64,000 nucleotides of DNA from Streptomyces sp. H27-C3. Its GTDB lineage: Bacteria; Actinomycetota; Actinomycetes; Streptomycetales; Streptomycetaceae. The stretch is from positions 1-64,000 of the forward strand of contig NZ_JASITA010000001.1 in the NCBI RefSeq assembly GCF_030063415.1. The letters run 5' to 3'. A program made the translations under genes and the position numbers. Below the pieces are notes generated by a model that was not told where the DNA came from, made no database searches, and worked only from the letters and a program-made list of their open reading frames with translations. Within the stretch, counting starts at the first letter, position 1; each line of letters starts with the position of its first letter. Below, in pieces: positions 8,536-16,405 of the stretch.

Positions 8536-8669
8536 CGACCGTGCTCCAGTTCCCGGACATGGACCGGATCAAGGAGTGGTACTCCTCCGCCGAATACCAG
8601 GAGGCTCGAACAGCCAGGCATGGGGCGATAGAGCTGCGCATGCTCTTCGTCGAGGGCAAGCCCGCATAG
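8536..8669 (+). pseudogene. C-terminal fragment of a DUF1330-family protein
   Basis: The frame reads TVLQFPDMDRIKEWYSSAEY then QEARTARHGAIELRMLFVEG, the C-terminal half of the DUF1330 ferredoxin-like fold (about 95 residues in intact members). The N-terminal YWIARVxV strand and helix are missing. The stop at 8667-8669 looks native. Confidence 0.7.
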
Positions 8670-8742
8670 CGGCCCTCTTCCGCGTGCGGACAGATTCCCG
8701 GCTCCCCGGAAGAACCAGCCGCCTCTGAGCGCTGCACTGCGT

Positions 8743-9075
8743 ATGACGAATGGACACCGCATCACCATCGAAGAAGGCACCACCCCGGTACGTGTCGTGC
8801 GCGACGGCCAGGTTCTGGCGGAGAGCGGCAGCCCTCTGGTGCTCCGCGAGACGGGCTGTCCGGCGCGCTACTACCTGCCGCCCGAGGACGTACGCACGGA
8901 GCTGCTCATCGACTCCGGCACCCGCACCCATTGCCCGTTCAAGGGTGACGCCTCGTACTGGTCGGTGCCCGGAGCGGCCGATCTGGTCTGGGCGTACCCC
9001 GAGCCGAAGGACGACGTCGTCGCGATCAAGGACCACTTCTGCTTCTACGACACCGAGGTCGTCCCGGCCGCCTGA
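8743..9075 (+). CDS. DUF427 domain-containing protein
   Basis: A complete 110-residue member of DUF427, a small all-beta cytoplasmic fold of unknown function widespread in actinobacteria. Family hallmarks visible are VRVVRDGQVLAES, YYLPPEDVR, the THCPFKGDASYWSV signature and DLVWAYPEP. The cysteine in THCPFKG and the following aromatic residues are the most conserved part. No operon partner: a remnant precedes it and a convergent cold-shock gene follows. Confidence 0.9.
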   Translation: MTNGHRITIEEGTTPVRVVRDGQVLAESGSPLVLRETGCPARYYLPPEDVRTELLIDSGTRTHCPFKGDASYWSVPGAADLVWAYPEPKDDVVAIKDHFCFYDTEVVPAA

Positions 9076-9152
9076 CCGCGGCGGGAGAACGGTCGGCGTG
9101 GACGAATCGACTCTTCGCCGGCGGGTGACTCCCCGCGCGCGGTGCTGGGCGG

Positions 9153-9191
9153 CGCCGCCCTGTCCGGGCATGACTTACGGGCAGGGCGGCG
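9153..9191. terminator. Bidirectional stem-loop between DUF427 and the cold-shock gene
   Basis: CGCCGCCCTG (9153-9162) pairs with CAGGGCGGCG (9182-9191) around a 19-base loop, midway between two convergent genes. Confidence 0.6.
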
Positions 9192-9235
9192 GCGCAGGCC
9201 TGCGTGGACTCGACCGAGGGGTACCGCCAGGGGCC

Positions 9236-9442
9236 TCAGGGACGAACCTGACGCGCCTCGAAGCGCCCGTCGGCCAGCTGCAGGGTGAAGGAGACGTGCT
9301 GCTCCTCCGAGAGACTGCGGCACTCGCCCTCGATGTCCTCCCGGCGGACGTAGACGGGGTCGTGTCGGCCGAACGGGACGATGAAGCCGTAGCCCTGCTC
9401 ACGATTGAAGTACTGCACCAAGCCCTCGCACCGCTCACTCAC
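9236..9442 (-). CDS. Atypical cold-shock domain protein
   Basis: A 68-residue single cold-shock domain. RNP1 is present as YFNREQGYGFI (canonical WFNxxKGFGFI) and RNP2 as PVYVRREDIEG (canonical VFVHxSAI). The usual VKWF tryptophan is VQYF and the RNP2 histidine is arginine, so it is a divergent relative of the canonical CspA at 38224. GAGAGGA precedes two consecutive GTG codons (9445 and 9442); I take the second. As a nucleic-acid chaperone it would bind single-stranded RNA or DNA in the cytoplasm. Convergent with DUF427. Confidence 0.75.
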   Translation of the reverse strand: MSERCEGLVQYFNREQGYGFIVPFGRHDPVYVRREDIEGECRSLSEEQHVSFTLQLADGRFEARQVRP

Positions 9443-9899
9443 CACGGATCCTCTCTTCGCTCCCCGCCACCGGCGGCCTCCGCACGCACATACGTATGCA
9501 TGCGGCGCAATGCCTCCGGTCCGGGCAGCGGCGTGTGCCTGTGCCCAGGTCACCTGACCCGGCAGCAGGACTCCCATGCGGTAAACCCACCACCGGTGTA
9601 CGACCGGCGCAACACCAGCCACCGGCACCCTGCTCACCGCAGCCGGTATCGCGGACCTGCCCACCGCCTGAGGCGCAGGCGACGCAGATCTCCAGGGCCG
9701 GGAATGCGCAGCCCACCGGCGACTCAAGCGCTCCACACACTTCCCACGCATCGCCTGTGTCGGACGGCATCGGACTGCTGTCCCGAGCCACTGCGTGCGC
9801 TCCGGGCCCGGGATGTAGAGTCTGCTGGCTGCGTCAGCCCGTGCCGGACGGGAACCGCGGCGCCGTTTTCCTCTATCTGTATGCCGGCCGGGTGACGTC
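9443..9899. other. Intergenic region, no gene seen
   Basis: About 450 bases between the divergent cold-shock gene and the phospholipase-D-fold gene. It must contain promoters for both, but I cannot identify convincing elements. The open frames here have no recognisable homology. Confidence 0.4.
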
Positions 9900-11123
9900 A
9901 TGACCAGTACGCAGAATCCGCCGGAACTGTCCGTGCCCGCCCACGCGGCGCACACATCGGCCGTACTCGAGGACCGCACCACGCGGATACGACGTCGCCT
10001 GGAGCGGCTGATAGGCATCGCCGCGACCGAGGGCAACTCGGTCATTCCGCTGCGCAACGGGGATGAGATCTTCGCGGCCATGCTCGACGCCATCCGCTCC
10101 GCCGAATACACGGTGGACATGATGACGTTCGTGTACTGGAAGGGCGAAATTGCCCGCCAGTTCGCCCAGGCACTGGCCGAATGCGCGCACAGGGGGGTGC
10201 GGGTGCGGCTGCTGCTCGACGGCTTCGGCAGCCGACTGATCGAGGCGGATCAGCTCAAGGTGATGGACCGGGCGGGTGTGCAGGTCGCGTGGTTCCGCAA
10301 GCCGATGCATCTCTCGCTGTTCAAGCAGAACCACCGCTGCCACCGCAAGGTCCTCGTCGTGGACGAGGACGTGGCGTTCACCGGCGGCGTGGGGATCGCC
10401 GAGGAGTGGTGCGGCAACGCGCGCAACGAGAACGAGTGGCGCGACACCCATGTCGAGGTCCGGGGCCCCGCGGTGGACGGAATCGCCGCCGCCTTCGCCC
10501 AGAACTGGGCCGAGTGCCACGACGAACTCTTCGACGACCGCGACCGGTTCCTCGCGCACAGCCCGCAGGGTGGCGCGGTCGTGCAGGTGGTACGCGGCTC
10601 GGCCAGCTTCGGCTGGCAGGACATGCAGACACTGATCCGGGTAATGCTGGAGTCGGCCGAGGAACGATTCCGGCTGACCACGGCCTACTTCGCCCCGGAC
10701 GCCTACTTCATCGAGCTCCTCTGCGCCGCCGCGCGGCGCGGAGTCGAGGTGGAGATCCTGCTGCCCGGCCCGCACACCGACAAGCGGGTCTGCCAGTTGG
10801 CCGGCCAGAACTTCTACGAGGACCTCACCGCCTGCGGGGTGAAGATCTACCAGTACCAGCCGACGATGATGCACGCCAAGGTCATCACCGTCGACCATGT
10901 CGCCTCGCTGGTCGGCTCGACCAACTTCAACCGCCGCTCCCTCGACCACGACGAAGAGGTCATGCTCGCAGTCCTGGACGTGGCGTTCACCGCAACGCTC
11001 GACGGGCACTTCGAGGAGGACAGGGCGGCGAGTGAGCTCATCCGGCCGGGGCGCTGGAAGAAGCGCTCGCTGGCGCAGCGCGCCCGCGAGGCGGCCGTCG
11101 TCCCCATCCGCAGGTTCCTGTAA
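9900..11123 (+). CDS. Phospholipase D-fold protein, cardiolipin synthase-like
   Basis: 407 residues with two HKD active-site motifs: HRKVLVVDEDVAFTGGVGI near residue 150 and HAKVITVDHVASLVGSTN near residue 325, each with the HxK(x4)D pattern and downstream GS/GG turn. This is the cardiolipin synthase branch of the PLD superfamily, which transfers phosphatidyl groups between phosphatidylglycerol molecules. Unlike E. coli ClsA it lacks N-terminal transmembrane helices, so it is probably a peripheral membrane enzyme. The ATG at 9900 directly follows the upstream region. The C-terminus is basic (GRWKKRSLAQRAREA), consistent with membrane contact. Confidence 0.88.
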   Translation: MTSTQNPPELSVPAHAAHTSAVLEDRTTRIRRRLERLIGIAATEGNSVIPLRNGDEIFAAMLDAIRSAEYTVDMMTFVYWKGEIARQFAQALAECAHRGVRVRLLLDGFGSRLIEADQLKVMDRAGVQVAWFRKPMHLSLFKQNHRCHRKVLVVDEDVAFTGGVGIAEEWCGNARNENEWRDTHVEVRGPAVDGIAAAFAQNWAECHDELFDDRDRFLAHSPQGGAVVQVVRGSASFGWQDMQTLIRVMLESAEERFRLTTAYFAPDAYFIELLCAAARRGVEVEILLPGPHTDKRVCQLAGQNFYEDLTACGVKIYQYQPTMMHAKVITVDHVASLVGSTNFNRRSLDHDEEVMLAVLDVAFTATLDGHFEEDRAASELIRPGRWKKRSLAQRAREAAVVPIRRFL

Positions 11124-11151
11124 CCGAGGGACCGGTTCCTGTAACCGAGGG
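11113..11151. repeat. Two tandem copies of about 20 bases at the end of the cls-like gene
   Basis: TTCCTGTAACCGAGGGAC occurs twice in succession, the first copy spanning the stop codon of the upstream gene, and a third partial copy (GGTTCCCGTG) follows. No terminator-like pairing was found. Confidence 0.7.
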
Positions 11152-11364
11152 ACGGTTCCCGTGCCCCGGGGACCCGCCACACGGCGGGCCAAGCCGCATC
11201 TGCCTCGACCCGCGGCGGATGGGACGCCTTCCTCTTGGCGCCCCACCGCGATGGATCTGTCACGCCGCGTCGGTACGGCCGTCCCCGGGGTCACCGGCCG
11301 GGGCATCCGGCGCCCGCACGCTCGGTGAAATGCCTCGTGATCATTCGCCAATAAGGTGCCCCCC

Positions 11365-12169
11365 GTGAACGACAGCGGAACGGACCAGGAAAATCGGGAC
11401 AGGCTGATTGCCCTGTCCGACGGGGTCTTCGCCATTGCCATGACGCTGCTGGTGCTCGACACTCATGTGACGTCCGATCGGGACACGGCCGACTTCCGCC
11501 ACATGCTGCACGAGCTGCTGCCCAAGATCGGCGCCTGCGCGTTGAGCTTCACCATCCTCGCCTCTCTGTGGGGCGCGGCCACTGCCGGATCCACCAGCTG
11601 GCCCAGCGGGTGGACGGGCTGCCCCTGCGGCTCTCCCCGGTCTGTCCGGGAGCCATCGCGCTGCTCCCCTTTCCCACCACGTTGTTTCCGAGTACGCGTC
11701 GCAACCCCTGGCCGTCGTCAGCTACGCCGGCATCATCGTCGTGATCGATCTGCTGCTGCTGGCGATTCTCCTCTCGGTCTGGCGCCGCCCGCAGATGTCA
11801 CACCCCGTCCCCCACCACGTCGGACGGAAGATCGTCACGGACCTGGTGACGAACGTGGTGGTATTCGGGGCGACGATTCCCATCGCCTTCGTCTCCCCCG
11901 CCGCGGCGATGTGGAGCTGGCTGTCGCTGGTGCCCATCAAGCGGGTGCTCTTCCAGAGCCGGCGGGCTCGTACCGACGCGGACGCCGACGAACCACAGCC
12001 GTCCGGAGGCCGGAACGCGCCGGATCGTGCGAAGCCGCGAGCCCTGGAGCAGGTTGTTCGAAGCCGGCGATTAGTTTTGCGTCCACCCGGAGTCCTACCC
12101 CTGTCGCCGCGACCGCGGAGGACCATCAACGGGAGGACGTACGGCCATGACTGCCACCCACACCCTTGA
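11365..12169 (+). pseudogene. TMEM175-family potassium channel-like gene broken by two frameshifts
   Basis: The first frame (from a GTG at 11365) encodes RLIALSDGVFAIAMTLLVLD, the TMEM175 filter-helix signature, and KIGACALSFTILASLW. Near 11590 homology moves to another frame (CRIHQLAQRVDGLPL, then GAIALLPFPTTL). Near 11690 it moves to a third frame (VSEYASQPLAVVSYAG, LLLLAILLSVW, LVTNVVVFGATIPIAF). The three pieces in order rebuild one six-helix DUF1211/TMEM175 protein of about 220 residues. A two-base gain in GGCGCGG near 11585 and one-base loss near 11688 would explain it. The last frame stops at 12167-12169, overlapping the next gene. Confidence 0.75.
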
Positions 12170-12983
12170 GACCCAGGGCGCGCGCCTGCACTACGAGGTC
12201 CGCGGCGCGGGCCCGTTGCTGCTGATTCTGGGGGCGCCGATGGACGCCGCGGCCTTCGCCCCGCTGGCCGACGCGCTCGCCGCCGACCACACCGTCGTCA
12301 CCCAGGACCCCCGGGGCATCTCCGGCAGCATTCTCGACGACCCCGAGCAGGATTCCACCCCCGAGCTGCGGGCGGACGACGTCATCGCCATCCTGGACGC
12401 CCTCGGGGCGGACTCCGCCGATGTGTTCGGCAGCAGCGGCGGCGCGGTGACGGGCCTCGCGCTGGTCGCGCGGCATCCCGGGCGGGTGCGGACGCTCGTG
12501 GCGCACGAGCCTCCTCTGCTGGAGCTGCTCCCCGACGCCGTCGAGCGCCGCGCCGTGGTCGACGACATGATCGAGACCTTCCACAAGGAGGGGCAGGGGG
12601 CAGCCTGGATGAAGTTCATGGCCAGTGCCGGATTCGACGCGGATGACGACGGGTCCCCCGCTCCGCCGCCCGAGGAGCCGTCGTTGCGGGATGTCGCCAA
12701 TGGCGCCCGTTTCTTCGCGCATGAGCTGCGGGGGACCACCCGATACCTGCCGGACGTCCCCGCGCTGACGGGTGGCCCGTCCCGTGTCGTCGTCGGCATC
12801 GGAGCCGACTCGGGCACCTTGGACACGTACCTGACCTCCACGGCGCTGGCCGAACTGCTCGGCACACCACCCGTGGAGTTCCCCGGCGACCACGGCGGTT
12901 TTCTCGGGCAGGCCGAGGGGTTCGCGGAGGTGCTGCGGAAGGTGCTGGCCAGTGACGGAGCGGGCGGGCCCCACTCGCGCTGA
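12147..12983 (+). CDS. Alpha/beta-fold hydrolase
   Basis: 278 residues, intact. The nucleophile elbow is FGSSGGAVTG (Ser near residue 97), the oxyanion region LLLILGAP is near residue 25, QDPRGISGS follows, and the catalytic histidine is probably in GDHGGFLGQ near the end. The Pro-rich insertion around residue 170 (APPPEEP) is in the cap region. The ATG at 12147 is preceded by GGGAGGA. Substrate is unknown; the family includes esterases, lactonases and epoxide hydrolases. Confidence 0.87.
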   Translation: MTATHTLETQGARLHYEVRGAGPLLLILGAPMDAAAFAPLADALAADHTVVTQDPRGISGSILDDPEQDSTPELRADDVIAILDALGADSADVFGSSGGAVTGLALVARHPGRVRTLVAHEPPLLELLPDAVERRAVVDDMIETFHKEGQGAAWMKFMASAGFDADDDGSPAPPPEEPSLRDVANGARFFAHELRGTTRYLPDVPALTGGPSRVVVGIGADSGTLDTYLTSTALAELLGTPPVEFPGDHGGFLGQAEGFAEVLRKVLASDGAGGPHSR

Positions 12984-13012
12984 CGCTCCCCCTCCCTCTG
13001 TTGTCCCGCGCC

Positions 13013-13046
13013 GCCGCCGTCCGCCGATCCCTCGGTCGACGGCGGC
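13013..13046. terminator. Stem-loop between convergent hydrolase and cupin genes
   Basis: GCCGCCGTC (13013-13021) pairs with GACGGCGGC (13038-13046), loop 16 bases, between two converging stop codons. Confidence 0.55.
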
Positions 13047-13070
13047 GTCCGTATGGACGGGGGCACCGGC

Positions 13071-13562
13071 CTACGCGGCGTCGAGCGCGGCGCGCCACAC
13101 CGGGCTGTCGACGTAGTGGTTGTCGAAGCGCTCGGAGGACTCCTTGATTTCCTGCGGGCTCGCCTCGCCCCGCATCACGCGGCCGAGGAGCCGCAGGTAG
13201 TCGAAGCGCGGCATGCCCGGAGTGAAAACAAACAGCACATCGGCCTCGGCGCCGGGAGCCGCCGCGAAGGCGTGCGGGGTGTGCGGCGGTACGAGCAGGA
13301 AGTCCCCTTCGTCGAGGATCTTGACGTCGTCGTCGACGAGCACCTGCAGGGAGCCGCCGATGACGAAGAAGAGCTCGGAGGCCCGGGTGTGGAAGTGCGC
13401 CGGGGCGCCCGCGGCTCCCTTGGCGAACTGCGAGCGGTAGCTGGTGAGCGAGCTGCCGTCGGTGCCGCAGTCGGCAAGCAGGGTCATGACGCTGCTCGGG
13501 TCGCTGGTGGTCTCGGCGTCGGCGGCGCGCGTCAGGACGGGCTTGAGGGCGGTGGCATTCAT
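13071..13562 (-). CDS. Cupin-domain protein
   Basis: 163 residues with one cupin barrel. Motif 1 is recognisable as PAHFHTRASELFFVIGGSLQV (two His and a Glu as metal ligands) and motif 2 as GDFLLVPPHTPHAF (third His). A helical C-terminal tail (DNHYVDSPVWRAALDAA) follows. Proteins of this kind are quercetinase-like or simple metal-binding cupins; no substrate can be given. Convergent with the alpha/beta hydrolase. Confidence 0.85.
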   Translation of the reverse strand: MNATALKPVLTRAADAETTSDPSSVMTLLADCGTDGSSLTSYRSQFAKGAAGAPAHFHTRASELFFVIGGSLQVLVDDDVKILDEGDFLLVPPHTPHAFAAAPGAEADVLFVFTPGMPRFDYLRLLGRVMRGEASPQEIKESSERFDNHYVDSPVWRAALDAA

Positions 13563-13753
13563 GGTCGTACTCCCTGGGCCTGGTCGGCGGCCGTGAGCAT
13601 CGCCCGCGGCCTTGTGACTACGATTCTAGGCAGCCAATAGACCAGCGAAAGGGTGCATTCACAGGGTGAATTCGTGGGTCAATTCCGCTTCGGACTCGGA
13701 CCGCGGGAGCCTGTGAACGTGCGGGGTGCCACGGGTGCCCTGGGCCGTGCCCT

Positions 13754-14566
13754 TCACCCGCGGCTCCGCGTGGTGACGGTGAACACGGCCCCGTCGGGGT
13801 CGCACAGCGTCGCCTCGGCGCCGGTGGAGTCCGATTCCCGCCCGAGGACGGAACCGCCATGGTGGAGTGCTGCCTGAACAGTCCTTTCAACATCGGATAC
13901 CGGGAAGTAGACATGCCACCGGGGCTGAATCAAAGCCTCGAGCGCCGCACCGTTCGCTCCCGAGCCGAGATGGGCGACAACATCCCCGCCCTGACGCAGT
14001 ACGACGTCACCCGCCTCGTAGTCAACCTCGCAGCAACCCGGCCGGCCACAGGCCCAGTCGAGGACTTCGCCGTAGAAGATCGCGGCTTCGAACGCGTCCC
14101 GCGCCCGCAGCCTCAGCCACGCGGGCGCGTTCTTGCGCCAGGACTGCCAGTCGGAGACGAGCTGGCCCTCCCAGATGCCGAAAACCGCGCCGTCACGGTC
14201 CGCCGCGAGCGCGCCGCGCCCCACCGGGAAGCGGAGTGGCCCCACGGCGACGGTGGCGCTGCGTTCCCGGATCCTTGCCGCGGTCTCGTCCACGTCGACT
14301 ACGGCGAAATACGGCGTCCATGCGACGGGTGCGCGCAGTGCGGGGGCGAGAGCGCCGATGCCCGCGACGGGTGTGCCGTCCAGGAGGGCGACGCTGAATT
14401 CGTCGCCGAGTCTGGCCCGCTGGAACTGCCAGCCGAGAACCGCGCCGTAGAAGGACTGCGAAGCGCGCAGGTCGCGCGCCATCAAGGTGATCCAGCACGG
14501 TGCGCCGAAGATCTCCTGGCTCAGCATCGCGCCCGTGGCTGTGGGCCCTGTGGGGTTCGTATCCAT
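13754..14566 (-). CDS. VOC-family protein with two glyoxalase domains
   Basis: 270 residues made of two tandem vicinal-oxygen-chelate domains: residues 20-135 (PCWITLMARDLRASQSFYGA, then YFAVVDVDETAARI, GAVFGIWEG) and 140-268 (RDAFEAAIFYGEVLDWACG, HVYFPVSDVERTVQAA, DPDGAVFTVTT). This is the arrangement of the Streptomyces hydroxylase-type VOC proteins related to SgaA. The start is set at the ATG at 14566 (MDTNPTGPT). An upstream ATG in frame would add 36 residues without homology. The metal ligands are not fully conserved, so binding rather than catalysis is possible. Confidence 0.85.
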   Translation of the reverse strand: MDTNPTGPTATGAMLSQEIFGAPCWITLMARDLRASQSFYGAVLGWQFQRARLGDEFSVALLDGTPVAGIGALAPALRAPVAWTPYFAVVDVDETAARIRERSATVAVGPLRFPVGRGALAADRDGAVFGIWEGQLVSDWQSWRKNAPAWLRLRARDAFEAAIFYGEVLDWACGRPGCCEVDYEAGDVVLRQGGDVVAHLGSGANGAALEALIQPRWHVYFPVSDVERTVQAALHHGGSVLGRESDSTGAEATLCDPDGAVFTVTTRSRG

Positions 14567-14766
14567 GGCTTCCTGTTCCCTGGAGCGTCGGCGAGAGCGG
14601 CATCGACCGCTCCCTCCATCCTCGCCCCGCGCTGCCTCGCGCTGCCAATACAGAATATTGGCAGGCGCCGGCAATGGTGCGAGGCCTCGACCCGCCGGTT
14701 ACCCCGGCCCCCCTCCTTCAGACAGGTCGGCGAGTGCGACATCACTGTGAGTCACAAAACCGGTAC

Positions 14767-14797
14767 TTGACCTGGAGCGCGCTCCAGGGGGCACTCT
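14767..14797 (+). promoter_or_regulatory. MerR-type promoter with overlapping palindrome
   Basis: TTGACC (14767-14772) and CACTCT (14792-14797) are separated by 19 bases, the lengthened spacer diagnostic of MerR-controlled promoters. The spacer is mostly a perfect 16-base palindrome CTGGAGCGCGCTCCAG (14772-14787). The GTG of the truncated aldo/keto reductase lies 8 bases after the -10, so the transcript would be leaderless. No MerR gene is in the window. Confidence 0.8.
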
Positions 14798-14804
14798 GAA
14801 ATAT

Positions 14805-15149
14805 GTGAACGAGCTGATCGTCACCGAGGTACCGGTCGAGGAGACCGTCGGCGCCGTGGCCGAGCTGGTCAAGGCCGGCAAGGTCCGTCACCTCGGTCCG
14901 TCCGAGGCGTCCGCCGATACGATCCGGCGCGCCCACGCCGTCCACCCGCTGGCGGCCGTGCGGTCCGAACCGTCCCTGTTCAGCCAGGACCTGCTGACCA
15001 ACGGCATCAAGGCGACTCTGGACGAGCTGGGCATCGGGCTGGTTGCGTTCTCTCCCCTGGGCCGAGGCTTCCTGACCGGAGCCATCCACAGCGTCGACGA
15101 CCTCGCCCCCGACGACGCCCGTCTTGGCATCGTCCACCGGATGCGCTGA
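14805..15149 (+). pseudogene. Truncated aldo/keto reductase
   Basis: 114 residues corresponding to the middle of an AKR TIM barrel: [20 protein letters not shown], then [20 protein letters not shown] and [20 protein letters not shown]. The N-terminal half with the catalytic Asp, Tyr, Lys and His is absent, and the C-terminus stops abruptly after PDDARLGI, followed by the unrelated VHRMR. The remnant follows an apparently intact MerR-type promoter, so the 5' half was probably lost by a deletion that joined the promoter to the middle of the gene. Confidence 0.8.
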
Positions 15150-15157
15150 GTCCCCCC

Positions 15158-15340
15158 CTACTCCCGCCCGCCGCGCAGGCGACGCCGCACCCACATCCCC
15201 GTCTCCTGAGCACGGTTCCTCATCCGGTCGCGGAGCCTCGAAAACAGCGCCACGAACGGAACGCACAGCGTGGCCACGGCGAGCGAGGAACCCCCCGAGC
15301 TGGTTTGCCACCAGCCGTACAGCAGCAGCCCCACCTGGAC
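15158..15340 (-). pseudogene. C-terminal fragment of a small membrane protein
   Basis: Sixty minus-strand residues before a TAG at 15158-15160: VQVGLLLYGWWQTSS, then SSLAVATLCVPFVALF and the basic tail RLRDRMRNRAQETGMWVRRRLRG. Two hydrophobic segments and a Lys/Arg-rich end look like the terminus of a two- to four-helix membrane protein. Codon position GC matches coding DNA. The N-terminal part is missing because the sequence beyond 15340 belongs to a serine protease on the other strand. Confidence 0.45.
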
Positions 15341-16092
15341 GCCACCTCACGCGCCGTCACCCGGCAGGTCGGCGACGGGGTCGCGGGGGTGCTCGGGTGG
15401 GGCATCGACGAGCGCCGCGGCCGGGTGGAGGTCCGGGTGCACCGCACGGAACGCACCGCGGCCACCGCGTCCTTCCTCACCCGGATACGGGCCCTCGGCG
15501 ACCGGATCCGCGTCGTCGAGACCTCGGACGCGCCGCGTCAGGAGCAGGGTGACGTCGTCGGGGGCGAGAAGTGGACACCGGGCAGCGAGAGCCCGTGCTC
15601 CATCGGCTTCTCCGTCACCGGGGCGGGCGGCGCGAAGGCGTTCCTCACCGCCGGCCACTGCACCAACGACGCCGACCAGCCCGCGTACGGGAAGGACGGC
15701 ACCCGCGTCGGCACCTCCAACAAGAACGGCAGCCTCAGCATCAACGCCCGGGAGGGCGACTTCGGCCTGGTCGACATCGACCAGAGCGGCTGGAACCTGC
15801 TGCCGAAGGTCTCCGGCTACGGGAGCGGCGATGTGACCGTCACCGGTTCTGCCGACGGCATCGTCGGGCAGGCCGTGTGCCGTTCGGGGCAGACCAGCCG
15901 CTGGCACTGCGGCGAGATCACCAGGGTCGACCAGTCCGTCGACTACGGCAGTGTCGTCATCGACGGTCTTTCCTACTCCGACGCCTGTTCTGCCGGGGGT
16001 GACTCGGGCGGTGCCTATGTGACCGCCACCGGTGGCAAGGCCGTCGGCCTGCACTCAGGCGGTGGCAGCAACACCTGTGGCAGCATCGGGAC
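15335..16092 (+). pseudogene. Streptogrisin-like S1 serine protease truncated at both ends
   Basis: The catalytic domain carries the full triad: FLTAGHCT (His), GDFGLVDID (Asp) and SAGGDSGGAYV (Ser), in the alpha-lytic/streptogrisin subfamily (S1E) of secreted Streptomyces proteases. The N-terminus begins inside the prodomain (LDATSRAVTRQVGDGVAGVLG), with no signal peptide or proper start. The C-terminus is lost after GSNTCGSIGT, about 25 residues early. Beyond that the frame reads antisense to the neighbouring gene. Without a signal peptide it cannot be secreted. Confidence 0.82.
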
Positions 16093-16311
16093 GGTGAGGC
16101 GGGCGCACTGGAGGTCGCCGCACGCGGTCCACTTCAGCTGCTGCCCGTAGAAGGACTTCAGGTCCGCGCGGGTCGCGGGGTCGGCAGGGGCCTTCGGCGC
16201 CTGCGGCCGGTCCGGGGCGGCTCCGGCCGTCGCGGTGCAGCCGGCCAGCGAAGTGGCGGCCAGGACGGCCAGGGTCAGGACGAGCGGGTGGCGACGGACA
16301 GCGCGCTTCAA
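16084..16311 (-). pseudogene. N-terminal fragment of a secreted tripeptidyl-aminopeptidase-type hydrolase (lipoprotein)
   Basis: A TTG at 16311, with GGAGCA upstream, begins a lipoprotein signal peptide (RHPLVLTLAVLAATSLAGC, lipobox LAGC). The mature start LKSFYGQQLKWTACGDLQCA followed by RLTVPM is the conserved N-terminus of Streptomyces alpha/beta hydrolases of the TAP type. After LTVPM homology ends, exactly where the opposing protease also loses homology. Over 400 residues including the Ser-Asp-His triad are gone. Confidence 0.75.
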
Positions 16312-16405
16312 CAGGTGCTCCCATGTTCGGATCACCGCAGCCTGCCCGGTCGATGCTGAGGATTTGATGAAGGTGGCCCCCGCGCTGCGCCCCGCACCCG
16401 GCTCG

